NCBI RefSeq assembly: GCF_034356035.1
Contig: NZ_CP136423.1
Location: 1,674,001-1,738,000 of the forward strand
DNA length: 64,000 bases
Reading direction: 5' to 3'
Source of the DNA: Blautia hydrogenotrophica DSM 10507
Lineage (GTDB): Bacteria; Bacillota; Clostridia; Lachnospirales; Lachnospiraceae
This document shows, piece after piece, positions 41,727-50,409 of the stretch (within the stretch, counting starts at the first letter, position 1; the number at the start of each line of letters is the position of its first letter). The notes beneath the pieces were generated by a model, which had not been told where the DNA came from, ran no database searches, and saw only the letters and a list, made by a program, of their open reading frames with translations. The position numbers and the translations under genes are program-made.

Positions 41727-42977
41727 TTGAGAAATTACCTGGAAAGCTGTTTACGCGGATATGTTCTTCTTTCAATAAAAAGTGAAAAGGCCCAGCGCTT
41801 TTTTCATCTGTGTGGGTTTCATGGGCTGGTTTTGTGGAATATTGACTGTGTTTCAGACCAGTATCAGGCATATCTGTCTGTTCCAGATCTGCGAAAGCTT
41901 CAGCCCATTTGCAGGAAAACTCACACAAAGATTCATATTCTGGAAAAACATGGACTGCCTTTCTTTTTTTATAAAAACAGAAAAAGAAAGGCGTTTTTTG
42001 TGGGGATTGTTTTGTGCATGTGTCTGTTATATGGATTTTCTACACATATCTGGCAGATTCAGATCACAGGCAATCATACCAACAGTACACCAGCTATTCG
42101 GGGATACTTAGATGAACTAGAGGTCTTTCAGGGGGTACAAAAAAATCGGTTGAATTGTGCGAAAATCTCTGCGGCTATTCGAGAGGAATTTCAAAATATC
42201 ACCTGGGTGTCCACAAAGATAGAAGGAACGAAACTCTTGATTACCGTTCAGGAGAATGATATTCAGGCGGGAACTGTGAAAGAAGACCAGGCTCCTAGCG
42301 ATCTGGTGGCGGAGCATACAGGAAAGATTGTCTCCATGGTGACAAGACAGGGGGTTCCCCTAAAAAAGCCCGGAGACACGTGCAAAAAAGGGGAAACGCT
42401 GGTGAGAGGTCAGGTGGAGATCAAAAATGACAGCCAGGAGGTGGTTCGCTATGAGTATGTGGATTCTGACGCGGATGTGAAGATTGAATATCAACTGCAA
42501 TATGAAGATATATTTCCGTTGAAGTATCAGGAACGCGTATATGAAAAAAAGGAAAAGCATTCCTATGGCCTATGGCTTGGGAATTGGAGAGTTTTTCTGG
42601 GGAGAGAACAGAAGGCAGGTAAAAACCAGGATAGTTTCACACAGTGGCTGCCTTTGGGTATTACGAAAGGATTTCCAATTCCAGTCTATCTAGAACGTAG
42701 AAGCCTCCGCTCTTATCAGACTGTTACGCGTTACTATTCTGAGAAAGAGGCGAGGCAAAAGGCGTCAGAAAGACTTCAGAATGTCTTTGAAAAGCTACTG
42801 CAAGACGAGATTGAGATTGTACAGAGCAATGTGAAAACCACAGTCAATGAAAAGTCTTGTATCAGCAGCGGAAAGCTGACGGTGAGAGAGATAGCAAAGA
42901 AAAAAGTGCAGATTCAAGACTTGTCACAGCCAGAGCAGGCAGCCGAAGAAAAAGCAGATGATCTTGATGGGGAGTAA
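41727..42977 (+). CDS. yqfD: Sporulation membrane protein YqfD
   Basis: The 416-residue protein has a cytoplasmic N-terminus (RGYVLLSIKSEKAQRFFHLC), a membrane helix at about 90-107 and an extracytoplasmic part. The NRLNCAKISAAIREEFQNIT and LLITVQEND segments match the YqfD family. The start is TTG at 41727 behind GTGGGGGA. It acts in the mother cell during engulfment in B. subtilis. The phoH and ybeY genes follow, the usual order in Firmicutes. Confidence 0.92.
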   Translation: MRNYLESCLRGYVLLSIKSEKAQRFFHLCGFHGLVLWNIDCVSDQYQAYLSVPDLRKLQPICRKTHTKIHILEKHGLPFFFYKNRKRKAFFVGIVLCMCLLYGFSTHIWQIQITGNHTNSTPAIRGYLDELEVFQGVQKNRLNCAKISAAIREEFQNITWVSTKIEGTKLLITVQENDIQAGTVKEDQAPSDLVAEHTGKIVSMVTRQGVPLKKPGDTCKKGETLVRGQVEIKNDSQEVVRYEYVDSDADVKIEYQLQYEDIFPLKYQERVYEKKEKHSYGLWLGNWRVFLGREQKAGKNQDSFTQWLPLGITKGFPIPVYLERRSLRSYQTVTRYYSEKEARQKASERLQNVFEKLLQDEIEIVQSNVKTTVNEKSCISSGKLTVREIAKKKVQIQDLSQPEQAAEEKADDLDGE

Positions 42978-43123
42978 ACTTACATAGCGGAATCATCACA
43001 TTTTCTGGAAAAAGGGGTAGAAATCTTCTAGAATAATGTTAAAATAGCAAAAGAGAATAAATCTAGGCTGTGAGATGGCGAAAAATTTTCATAGGTTGCA
43101 GCCAGAAGAAAGGAAACCTGCAG

Positions 43124-44128
43124 ATGAGCAATAACATTATGGAAGCATTGGTGGATTTGCCGGCTGAACATGAGAGAAATATATTTGGACAATTTGACGA
43201 ACACCTAAAGATTATTGAGCGGACCTTAAACGTGACCTTGATTGCGCGGGATGGTGTGCTGAAGATTCTGGGGAATTCTTTCCGGACAGACCAGGCCAAA
43301 CGATTGATGCTTCAACTTTTGGAACTGTCTAAAAGGGGGAATATGATTACGAAGCAAAATATCAATTATGCTCTCTCGCTGTTGATGGAGGAGAAAGAAA
43401 GTGCTCTGACAGAGATAGATAGCGATCTGATTTGTAACACGATTCAGGGGCGCCCGATCAAGCCAAAAACCTTAGGACAGAAAAATTATGTAGATCAGAT
43501 ACGAAAGAATATGATTGTCTTTGGCGTGGGGCCTGCGGGAACAGGAAAGACTTATCTGGCAATGGCGATGGCGGTCACCGCTTTTCGCAATGAGGAAGTC
43601 AACCGTATCATTCTCACAAGACCAGCCATTGAGGCGGGGGAAAAGCTGGGATTTTTACCGGGAGATCTTCAGAGCAAGGTGGATCCTTATCTGCGCCCGT
43701 TGTACGATGCTTTATACCAGATCATGGGGCCAGAGAGTTTTGCAAAGAATATGGAGAGGGGGCTGATTGAAGTGGCTCCCCTGGCTTATATGAGAGGCAG
43801 GACGCTGGATAATGCCTATATTATCCTGGATGAGGCTCAGAACACCACGCCAGCTCAGATGAAGATGTTTTTAACTAGAATTGGATTTGGTTCAAAGGTC
43901 ATCGTGACCGGGGATGCATCCCAAAAAGATCTTCCGTCAGGAACTACGTCTGGTCTGGATGTGGCAATGAAAGTGTTAAAAAAGATAGAGGGAATTTCCT
44001 TTTGTGAGCTCACCAGCAAAGACGTGGTGCGTCATCCGTTGGTACAGAAAATCGTACAGGCTTACGATGCCTATGAGAAAAAACTAAACTCTCCTAGGAG
44101 GAAGAAAAATTATGACAATATTCATTGA
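43124..44128 (+). CDS. phoH: PhoH family ATPase
   Basis: The 334-residue protein has a KH-like N-terminus and a P-loop ATPase with GPAGTGKTYLAMA (Walker A), the RPAIEAGEKLGFLPGDL motif, ILDEAQNTTPAQMKMF (Walker B) and TGDASQKDLPSG. PhoH proteins are linked to RNA metabolism with YbeY, which overlaps its 3' end by 17 bases. I chose ATG 43124 over the in-frame ATG at 43070 because AAAGGA lies nine bases before it and the length is then typical. Confidence 0.93.
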   Translation: MSNNIMEALVDLPAEHERNIFGQFDEHLKIIERTLNVTLIARDGVLKILGNSFRTDQAKRLMLQLLELSKRGNMITKQNINYALSLLMEEKESALTEIDSDLICNTIQGRPIKPKTLGQKNYVDQIRKNMIVFGVGPAGTGKTYLAMAMAVTAFRNEEVNRIILTRPAIEAGEKLGFLPGDLQSKVDPYLRPLYDALYQIMGPESFAKNMERGLIEVAPLAYMRGRTLDNAYIILDEAQNTTPAQMKMFLTRIGFGSKVIVTGDASQKDLPSGTTSGLDVAMKVLKKIEGISFCELTSKDVVRHPLVQKIVQAYDAYEKKLNSPRRKKNYDNIH

Positions 44129-44606
44129 GAACGAGTATGAGGGAGAGATTTTCGTGGACTGTGCCAGCTATGCCAATCTGGTGGCTGAGAAAGTTCTGGA
44201 TATGGAAGGTTGTCCCTACGAGGTGCAAATCAATCTGGTACTGACAGACAACGAGGAGATTCAAAGAGTCAATCAGCAGTTTCGGGATATCAATGCTCCC
44301 ACGGACGTTCTGTCTTTTCCCATGATACCTTTTCCGACTCCCGGTGATTATAAAATTCTGGAAGAGGAGGATTCTTATTTTGATCTGGACACGGGAGAAC
44401 TGATTCTAGGGGACATTATGATTTCGATACCGCGGATGGAAACGCAGGCACAGGAATTTGGTCATAGCCAAGTCAGAGAATTCAGTTTTTTGGTGGCTCA
44501 CAGTATTTTACATTTGCTGGGGTATGATCACATGACTCCGAAGGAAGCGGCCGTGATGGAGGCTAAACAGTCTCAGGCTTTGGAAGAATTACAGATTCGA
44601 AGATGA
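44112..44606 (+). CDS. ybeY: Endoribonuclease YbeY
   Basis: The 164-residue metalloprotein carries the zinc site HSILHLLGYDH, the family hallmark. YbeY takes part in 16S rRNA maturation and ribosome quality control. The ATG at 44112 lies within phoH, after CTAGGAGG, so translation is coupled. A longer acidic insertion (EEEDSYFDLDTG) precedes the catalytic part, as in many Clostridia. Confidence 0.94.
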   Translation: MTIFIENEYEGEIFVDCASYANLVAEKVLDMEGCPYEVQINLVLTDNEEIQRVNQQFRDINAPTDVLSFPMIPFPTPGDYKILEEEDSYFDLDTGELILGDIMISIPRMETQAQEFGHSQVREFSFLVAHSILHLLGYDHMTPKEAAVMEAKQSQALEELQIRR

Positions 44607-44713
44607 AGCTAAGACAAAGGATTTAAAAATAGATTTTGACAACTGCATAAATTTAAGACTACTGCCGATACTATAGATAAATCACCCACATTACGAAAAA
44701 AGGAGCAAGTACT

Positions 44714-45280
44714 ATGCGAAAAGTATTCTATGGTATCGGTATTTTTATGGTTTTATGTCTGTTGACTCTGGGGTCTTACGGAACCTATAAGATTTCTGAT
44801 ATGCGTTTGAAGATGATTGATATGGAGAAACAGTTGGAAGAGCAACAGTCCCTTCAAACGGATACTGTGAAAAATCAGATCGGTGCGGACACACAATGCA
44901 CCATTGAAGAGTATGACAAAAATTCTGGTGAATTGCGTCAGAGAACGAAGGTGACTTCTGCGAATCTGCTGGGGATGAATCGGCAGGAGTTGGTGGATTT
45001 TCTAAAGAAGAGCCAGACTCCCTATTATAATTACAGTCTCGTGGCCTTCTCGCCTCAGCATGTGGTAATCCGCCAGACGAGAACTTCTTATGAGACTTAC
45101 TATCTGACAGAGGAGGAAGGAAAGGTTCAGGTCTATAAAGGGGACAAGGAGACACTCTATGAGCCCACGGAAATTGCGGTGGACCAACTTCCAGAAAATC
45201 TACAAAAAGAAATTCAGACGGGCAAGTACTTAGACTCAGAAGAAGACTTATATAACTTTCTAGAAAATTATTCCAGTTGA
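44714..45280 (+). CDS. BofC-like membrane protein
   Basis: The 188-residue protein has an N-terminal membrane helix (about 5-24), a short coiled coil and an extracytoplasmic part with TSANLLGMNRQELVDFL and a C-terminal beta-rich region (FSPQHVVIRQT, YYLTEEEGKVQVYKG). This resembles proteins with the BofC C-terminal domain; in Bacillus BofC is a forespore protein that delays pro-sigma-K activation. The match is moderate and no signalling role is shown. AAAGGAGC lies upstream. It may be cotranscribed with ybeY. Confidence 0.65.
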   Translation: MRKVFYGIGIFMVLCLLTLGSYGTYKISDMRLKMIDMEKQLEEQQSLQTDTVKNQIGADTQCTIEEYDKNSGELRQRTKVTSANLLGMNRQELVDFLKKSQTPYYNYSLVAFSPQHVVIRQTRTSYETYYLTEEEGKVQVYKGDKETLYEPTEIAVDQLPENLQKEIQTGKYLDSEEDLYNFLENYSS

Positions 45281-45287
45281 GTTCCAT

Positions 45288-45318
45288 CAGCCGCCTTATG
45301 GCGGCTGAACTGTTGTCC
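45288..45318. repeat. GC-rich hairpin with a solo end of the TTCAGCC repeat family
   Basis: CAGCCGCC-TTAT-GGCGGCTG (45288-45307) is a perfect 8-bp hairpin. The following bases (GGCTGAACTGTT, 45303-45314) match the terminal repeat of the element at 40077 (TAACAGTTCAGCC inverted). It may also serve as a weak terminator, but it lacks a T run. Confidence 0.45.
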
Positions 45319-45406
45319 GGGAGGCCCTCAAAATACAGGATTAGGGTAGACGAACTACGAAAAATGTTGTACACTATAGAAGATTAAAACTAAAGGGGCG
45401 ACATAA

Positions 45407-46249
45407 GTGAATTTTCGTGAAGCATTGAGAGAAAAACAAAGAGTTGTGGTGAAGGTGGGAACCTCCTCCTTGACCCATGCCGAGACTGGAAAGCTGAATC
45501 TGACCAGGCTAGAGATCCTGGTCCGGGAACTCAGTGATCTGCGCAATCAGGGAAAAGATGTGGTGCTGGTTTCCTCTGGGGCGATCGGAGTGGGCAGCGC
45601 AGCTTTGGGGCTGGGCGGAAAACCTGCCGAACTTGGGAAGTCTCAGGCCTGTGCGGCTGTGGGTCAGGCTAGGCTAATGATGATTTATCAGAAACTGTTT
45701 ATGGAATATAACCAGATGTCAGGGCAGATACTGATGACGAAAAACACACTGCTCAATGACTTAAATCGGTACAATGCCCGTAATACTTTTCAGGCCTTGC
45801 TGCAAATGGGTGTGATTCCGATTGTAAACGAGAATGATACGGTTTCTACATACGAGATTCAATTTGGGGATAATGATACGCTGTCAGCGATTGTGGCGGC
45901 ATTGATCGGAGCAGATCTTTTAATTCTGCTGTCGGATATTGACGGTCTGTTCTCTGATGATCCGCGCACAACCCCGGGTGCCAAATTTATTGATTTGGTT
46001 GAGAATTTGGATGAACATTTTCTGCGGATGGGAAAGGCCACTACCGGGAGTAAGGTCGGAACCGGCGGTATGGCCACGAAACTTTCAGCAGCAAAAATCG
46101 CCACGTCGGCGGGGGCGGATATGGTGATTGCTAATGGGGAAGACCCTCATGTGCTGCACAAAATTCTGGAGGGAAGAGATTACGGCACGCTGTTCGCAGC
46201 GAATCCTAGGGAAGAATTTTACCTGTTGGACTATATCAAAAATATGTGA
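45407..46249 (+). CDS. proB: Glutamate 5-kinase
   Basis: The 280-residue enzyme phosphorylates glutamate in the first step of proline synthesis. Motifs are VVKVGTSSLT, VLVSSGAIGVG, VNENDTVST and GTGGMATKLSAAKIA. It ends with the kinase domain and lacks the C-terminal PUA domain of longer versions (about 365 residues), a form common in this group. The start is GTG behind AAAGGGG. proA is three genes downstream in the same operon, separated by two unrelated genes. Confidence 0.94.
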   Translation: MNFREALREKQRVVVKVGTSSLTHAETGKLNLTRLEILVRELSDLRNQGKDVVLVSSGAIGVGSAALGLGGKPAELGKSQACAAVGQARLMMIYQKLFMEYNQMSGQILMTKNTLLNDLNRYNARNTFQALLQMGVIPIVNENDTVSTYEIQFGDNDTLSAIVAALIGADLLILLSDIDGLFSDDPRTTPGAKFIDLVENLDEHFLRMGKATTGSKVGTGGMATKLSAAKIATSAGADMVIANGEDPHVLHKILEGRDYGTLFAANPREEFYLLDYIKNM

Positions 46250-46259
46250 GGGATAAAAC

Positions 46260-46481
46260 ATGGACAACTTGAACATTGACCGCATCAACGCATTGGCGCA
46301 TAAGGCAAAGAGCGTCGGTCTGACGGAAGCGGAAAAAGCAGAGCAACAAGAATTGCGCCAGGAATACATCGCCGCAATCCGAAGGTCTTTGAGAGGACAG
46401 CTAGACAACATCGACGTGCAGCAGGCGGATGGGTCAGTTGTAAATTTGGGAGAGAAGTATGGAAGAAAAAAAGGTAATTAG
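46260..46481 (+). CDS. DUF896 (YnzC-like) small protein
   Basis: The 73-residue, highly charged helical protein (INALAHKAKSVGLTEAEKAE, then LRQEYIAAIRRSLRG) fits the DUF896 family, two helices with unknown function. It starts 11 bases after proB and overlaps the next gene by 23 bases, so it is part of the proline operon. The family is represented by B. subtilis YnzC. Confidence 0.9.
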   Translation: MDNLNIDRINALAHKAKSVGLTEAEKAEQQELRQEYIAAIRRSLRGQLDNIDVQQADGSVVNLGEKYGRKKGN

Positions 46482-47010
46482 AAAACAGATTTTTGCAAAG
46501 AGAAAAGAACACACCGATCAGCAGATCGAAAAGCTGAGCAGACAAGTGACAGAGCAGGTACAGTCTTTGGCTGTATTTCAGGAAGCGGATAAGATCTATG
46601 CCTATGTAGATTACAATCATGAAGTGATGACGGGCTTTTTGATCGAGGAGGCATGGAAGAGAGGCAAAAAGGTTGCGGTGCCGAAGGTTGTGGGAAAAGA
46701 TTTGGTGTTCTACGAACTGAAGAGTTTCGACCAGCTAGAGGAGGGATATTTTCATATACCGGAGCCGGCTCGCGGAGAAATCGTAGACTGGACAGACCCG
46801 CTGATGATTATGCCAGGTGTTGCTTTTGATTGCCAGTGTCACCGTGTGGGCTACGGCGGCGGTTTTTACGACAGATTTCTGGAGAAGCATCCGAATATGA
46901 AGACAGTGGCTGTCGCTTTTGATTTTCAAATGGTGGAAAAAGCGCCGTGGGAGGAGACCGATATCCAGCCGGAGTATGTGGTGACAGAGAGAAAAATTTA
47001 TAGGAGATAG
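46459..47010 (+). CDS. 5-formyltetrahydrofolate cyclo-ligase
   Basis: The 183-residue enzyme converts 5-formyl-THF to 5,10-methenyl-THF using ATP. The motifs are [16 protein letters not shown] near the start, [20 protein letters not shown] and the following FYDRFL. The usual D of DxxGxRLGYGGGYYD is kept as a variant ([13 protein letters not shown]). Its presence inside the proline operon has no obvious metabolic logic. The start overlaps the 3' end of the DUF896 gene. Confidence 0.9.
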   Translation: MEEKKVIRKQIFAKRKEHTDQQIEKLSRQVTEQVQSLAVFQEADKIYAYVDYNHEVMTGFLIEEAWKRGKKVAVPKVVGKDLVFYELKSFDQLEEGYFHIPEPARGEIVDWTDPLMIMPGVAFDCQCHRVGYGGGFYDRFLEKHPNMKTVAVAFDFQMVEKAPWEETDIQPEYVVTERKIYRR

Positions 47011-47020
47011 AGGGACAGAT

Positions 47021-48268
47021 ATGGGATTGTTAGAGGAAATTGGAGCAAAAGCTAAGGCAGCGGAACCAAAACTTCGGAATCTGCCGACGGTGAAAAAGAA
47101 TGAAGTGTTGGCGACGGTGGCGGAAGTTCTAGTAAGAGAGCAGCAGAAAATTCTGAGGGCGAATGAGAACGATGTGGCCGCGGGCAGAGAAAAAGGGATG
47201 TCTGTGGGGCTGATTGATCGCTTGCAGTTGACATCTGAGCGAATCGAGGCAATGGCAGAGGGCCTGGAGCAGATTGTGGGTCTGGAGGACCCTGTAGGAG
47301 AAGTTTTAGGGATGAAACGCCGTCCTAACGGACTTATGATCGGTCAGAAGCGAGTGCCTTTAGGAGTCGTGGGAATCATCTATGAAGCACGTCCTAACGT
47401 GACGGCAGATGCGTTTGGGCTGTGTTTCAAGACGGGCAATGCGGTAATCTTAAAAGGTGGCAGTGACGCACTCTGTTCCAACCGGGCGATTGTAGAGTGT
47501 ATTCAAGAAGCCTTGGAGGACTGTGGGGTCACAAAGGACGCGATTCAATTGATCGAAGATACTTCTAGGGAGACTGCAGCTGCCTTTATGAAGCTGAATC
47601 AGTATGTGGATGTGCTAATTCCCAGGGGAGGCAGAGGGCTGATTCAGGCTGTGGTCAATCAGAGTACAATTCCTGTCATTGAGACCGGTACAGGGAACTG
47701 CCACATCTATGTGGATGAGAGTGCAGATCTTCAAAGCGCAGCGGACATCGTGGTCAACGCAAAGACTCAGAGAGTCGGTGTGTGCAATGCCTGTGAATCT
47801 TTACTGGTGCATGAAAAGGTGAAGGATGCTTTTCTTCCGGTTTTGGCGGACAGGCTCAAAGAAAAGCAGGTAGAGATGAGAGCTGACGAGAGGGCTCTGC
47901 CACTGATGAAAGGAGCTATCCAGGCTACGGAAGAGGACTGGGGAACGGAGTATCTGGATTATATACTTTCCATTAAAGTTGTGAATTCTGTGGAGGAAGC
48001 TATCGCCCATATCAACCGTTACAACACAAAGCACTCAGAGGCAATCATCACAGAGAGCTATCGAAATGCGCAGATGTTTTTGGACCAGGTGGATGCGGCG
48101 GCAGTCTATGTGAATGCGTCCACGCGGTTTACCGACGGTTTTGAGTTTGGATTCGGCGCGGAGATCGGAATCAGTACTCAGAAGCTTCATGCCCGTGGTC
48201 CCATGGGTCTGTTGGCATTGACGACGACGAAGTATATTATCTATGGAAACGGACAGGTACGGCCATAG
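47021..48268 (+). CDS. proA: Gamma-glutamyl phosphate reductase
   Basis: The 415-residue NADPH enzyme reduces glutamyl 5-phosphate to the semialdehyde, the second step of proline synthesis. The aldehyde-dehydrogenase fold shows [17 protein letters not shown], the catalytic cysteine in [12 protein letters not shown], and [20 protein letters not shown]. The length equals the family norm. It is the last gene of the proB operon, 10 bases after the cyclo-ligase. Confidence 0.95.
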   Translation: MGLLEEIGAKAKAAEPKLRNLPTVKKNEVLATVAEVLVREQQKILRANENDVAAGREKGMSVGLIDRLQLTSERIEAMAEGLEQIVGLEDPVGEVLGMKRRPNGLMIGQKRVPLGVVGIIYEARPNVTADAFGLCFKTGNAVILKGGSDALCSNRAIVECIQEALEDCGVTKDAIQLIEDTSRETAAAFMKLNQYVDVLIPRGGRGLIQAVVNQSTIPVIETGTGNCHIYVDESADLQSAADIVVNAKTQRVGVCNACESLLVHEKVKDAFLPVLADRLKEKQVEMRADERALPLMKGAIQATEEDWGTEYLDYILSIKVVNSVEEAIAHINRYNTKHSEAIITESYRNAQMFLDQVDAAAVYVNASTRFTDGFEFGFGAEIGISTQKLHARGPMGLLALTTTKYIIYGNGQVRP

Positions 48269-48285
48269 ACTTTTCGAGTATTTTG

Positions 48286-48294
48286 TGGTATAGT
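48286..48294 (+). promoter_or_regulatory. Extended -10 promoter of the surface-protein gene
   Basis: TGGTATAGT matches an extended -10 element. No good -35 box is present. Confidence 0.4.
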
Positions 48295-48373
48295 AACTAT
48301 ATTATCTTATGCAAAATGTGAAACGTATATTTTTTGACTACATGGAATTACAATCCGGGGAGGAAAAAGTAAG

Positions 48374-50143
48374 ATGAGAAAAGCTAGATTATATGCATTA
48401 ACTTTAGCGGCGATCTTGGTAGTCAGCGGTGCGCCGGTGTATGGTGCAGCCGAAGAAACTCTAGACGAGAGTACCCAGGAGCAAGATGCCGAAGAAAACG
48501 TGACAGAAGGCGAAAGCGAACTGGAAGATGAGGCTGCTTCTAGTTTTGAACAGGACGGAGAAGAAAATAGTGTGAATTCTTCTGCCGGTACAGTAGAGCA
48601 GAGTACAATAGAGGAGAATTCTGGAATGGAGGAAGACGAGCAGACACAAGAGCCGACTGTACCTTCCACTGAAAATCCAGAAGACACAGATACTCCCGCA
48701 GAGGAGACCAAAAAAGAGTATACAGTCAAAACAGAAGTTGAGCTGAAAGATGCTCTAAAAGAAGCTGAGACTGTGAGTCAGAAGGAGATTACGATCTTCG
48801 TCGAGCAGAAGATCACTCTTACTGAGAATACAGAGATCAAAGTTCCAGAAGGAAAGACCCTGACGATCGCCCGTAACAGCGGTTACACCGGAGTCCTGTT
48901 GGAAGTGAAGGGAACCTGCAGTCTGAAAGGCGGAGTAGTTATCGACGGTGCGGCGGCGAACACGAAGAACGCAAAAGAGTCTGCGTCTGTCAAGGTTCTC
49001 TCAGGAGGCACACTCACCATTGAAAACGCCATTTTGAAAGGTAACAACAACACAGAAGGAAATGGCGGAGCTATTGAGAACGAAGGTACCGTACAGATGT
49101 CAGGCGGTTCCATTAACAGAAACACTGCTGCAGCCGGCGCGGCGATTTATAACAAGGGAACTCTGGTACTAGCAGGCGGAGCCATTGAGAATAACAAGGC
49201 AGCCAAAGGGGCGGTCTATGTGGATATTGCAGCGAAGGAGACGAAGGTATCCGGCAATGTCAAGATCAGTGGAAACACCAAGGACGGCAAGACAGCCTGT
49301 AACCTCTATTTGGCGGAAGGCAAATCCTTTGTGGTAGCTGGAAATCTGAAGAAGGATGCTGCTAAGATTGGGGTTACTTACGACGGCAAGGTGGACGAGG
49401 AGGGTGTCACTGTGTACACCAAAGCTAACGATAAAGTACAGATTGATGCTGGAACCATTGTTTCAGACGACAGTACGGGATACATTATTGAAGACGGCGT
49501 AATGACTACTGTTGTGCCGACTGGCACACCGACAACGACTCCAACCACAACGCCAGCGCAAACAGACAGCTATGATGCTACAAAAGAGAAGAGCAAGAAT
49601 GTAATTAAAGGGCTGGCAACATCCTATAAAAAAGGCGCAAAAGCTACTTTTACTGTAGTAGGAGCAGGACTGGACAGGGAGCCAAAGGTGGGAGATACCG
49701 CTTATGTTCCTGTAAAATGCAGTGTAGAGAAGGGAAGTAGTACGTATAAAGTTGATGATCTTGTCGTGAACAGCGAGGGAGAGTATGAAGGCACGATGCA
49801 GATGAACGCGTCGGAGGGAGAATATACCCTGATTGCTTACTATGAGTTAAAAGAGTGGAGCGACGATACCACCAGCTGGGATGAGGCAGATGCGGCTAAT
49901 CCATCCAAGGCGGAGGATAAAGAGGCTACTGCGACGAAAACGTTTAAGGTTATCAGCACCACGACGACAAAGAAAGCTACTCTGACACCTAAAAAGTCAG
50001 TTACCTCCAGCAGCGCAAAAAAATCAAAAAATGCCAAGACTGCGGACGAGACTCCAATCCTTCCGCTGGCAGGATTGTGTGCAGCTTCCGTGCTGGCCGG
50101 AGGCCTTGTGGTGACACGCAGAAGAAAGAGAGAGAACGAGTAA
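48374..50143 (+). CDS. Secreted beta-helix surface protein with degenerate sorting signal
   Basis: The 589-residue protein has a signal peptide (about 1-24) and a low-complexity acidic stretch rich in Glu and Ser (about 25-115). A region of about 250 residues has short beta-strand repeats with GGAIENEGTV and AAIYNKGTL patterns, like right-handed parallel beta helices. A Thr/Pro linker (PTTTPTTTPAQ) follows, then a second domain, and a C-terminal hydrophobic helix with an RRRKRE tail. The tail reads AKTADETPILPLAG, where sorted proteins of this group have PKTGD. It is likely a cell-surface adhesin or matrix protein; the function is unknown. Confidence 0.8.
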   Translation: MRKARLYALTLAAILVVSGAPVYGAAEETLDESTQEQDAEENVTEGESELEDEAASSFEQDGEENSVNSSAGTVEQSTIEENSGMEEDEQTQEPTVPSTENPEDTDTPAEETKKEYTVKTEVELKDALKEAETVSQKEITIFVEQKITLTENTEIKVPEGKTLTIARNSGYTGVLLEVKGTCSLKGGVVIDGAAANTKNAKESASVKVLSGGTLTIENAILKGNNNTEGNGGAIENEGTVQMSGGSINRNTAAAGAAIYNKGTLVLAGGAIENNKAAKGAVYVDIAAKETKVSGNVKISGNTKDGKTACNLYLAEGKSFVVAGNLKKDAAKIGVTYDGKVDEEGVTVYTKANDKVQIDAGTIVSDDSTGYIIEDGVMTTVVPTGTPTTTPTTTPAQTDSYDATKEKSKNVIKGLATSYKKGAKATFTVVGAGLDREPKVGDTAYVPVKCSVEKGSSTYKVDDLVVNSEGEYEGTMQMNASEGEYTLIAYYELKEWSDDTTSWDEADAANPSKAEDKEATATKTFKVISTTTTKKATLTPKKSVTSSSAKKSKNAKTADETPILPLAGLCAASVLAGGLVVTRRRKRENE

Positions 50144-50172
50144 CGATAGAAAATAGAAGATTATTTTCAGAG

Positions 50173-50214
50173 GAGAGACAGGGCATCCCACACAGTTGGG
50201 GTGCTCTCTTTGTT
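50173..50214 (+). terminator. Probable terminator after the surface-protein gene
   Basis: GCATCCCA (50183-50190) pairs with TGGGGTGC (50197-50204), extended by AGAGA/TCTCT, followed by a short T-rich run. Confidence 0.5.
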
Positions 50215-50218
50215 ATGT

Positions 50219-50263
50219 TAGCGGTGCGACGGCGCACAAAGTGAGGCTGCCCACTTTGTTCTT
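50219..50263. repeat. Fragment of hairpin-repeat module B
   Basis: GCGGTGCGACGGCGCACAAA (50221-50240) followed by GTGAGGCTGC and CCACTTTGTTC matches parts of the copy at 29975-30158 (GCGGTGTTGCGGCGGCGCGC, AAAGTGAGCCTGC, CCACTTTGTTCC). Confidence 0.55.
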
Positions 50264-50339
50264 CTACTTTTCCTATGTGCCGCATATATACTATAAGATT
50301 CATCTGCAAAGAATATGCCGGGTTTCGGAGATGAATGAT

Positions 50340-50401
50340 GTCGGCGAATGCCGACCCGAATCCCGCGCCAAGACTCGTGGCGAGTCTTGAACTGAGGGAG
50401 G
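50340..50401 (+). promoter_or_regulatory. Structured leader before the M14-like gene
   Basis: Two perfect hairpins lie just upstream of the start: GTCGGC-GAAT-GCCGAC (50340-50355) and CAAGACTCG-TGG-CGAGTCTTG (50369-50389). The second ends seven bases before the GGGAGG ribosome site. I do not recognise a known riboswitch. Confidence 0.45.
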
Positions 50402-50409
50402 TTTTGACG

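Noticed and set aside
44636..44680. A TTGACA box upstream of the BofC-like gene
   Set aside because: No -10 element occurs at 16-18 bp, and a forespore-type match is also poor.
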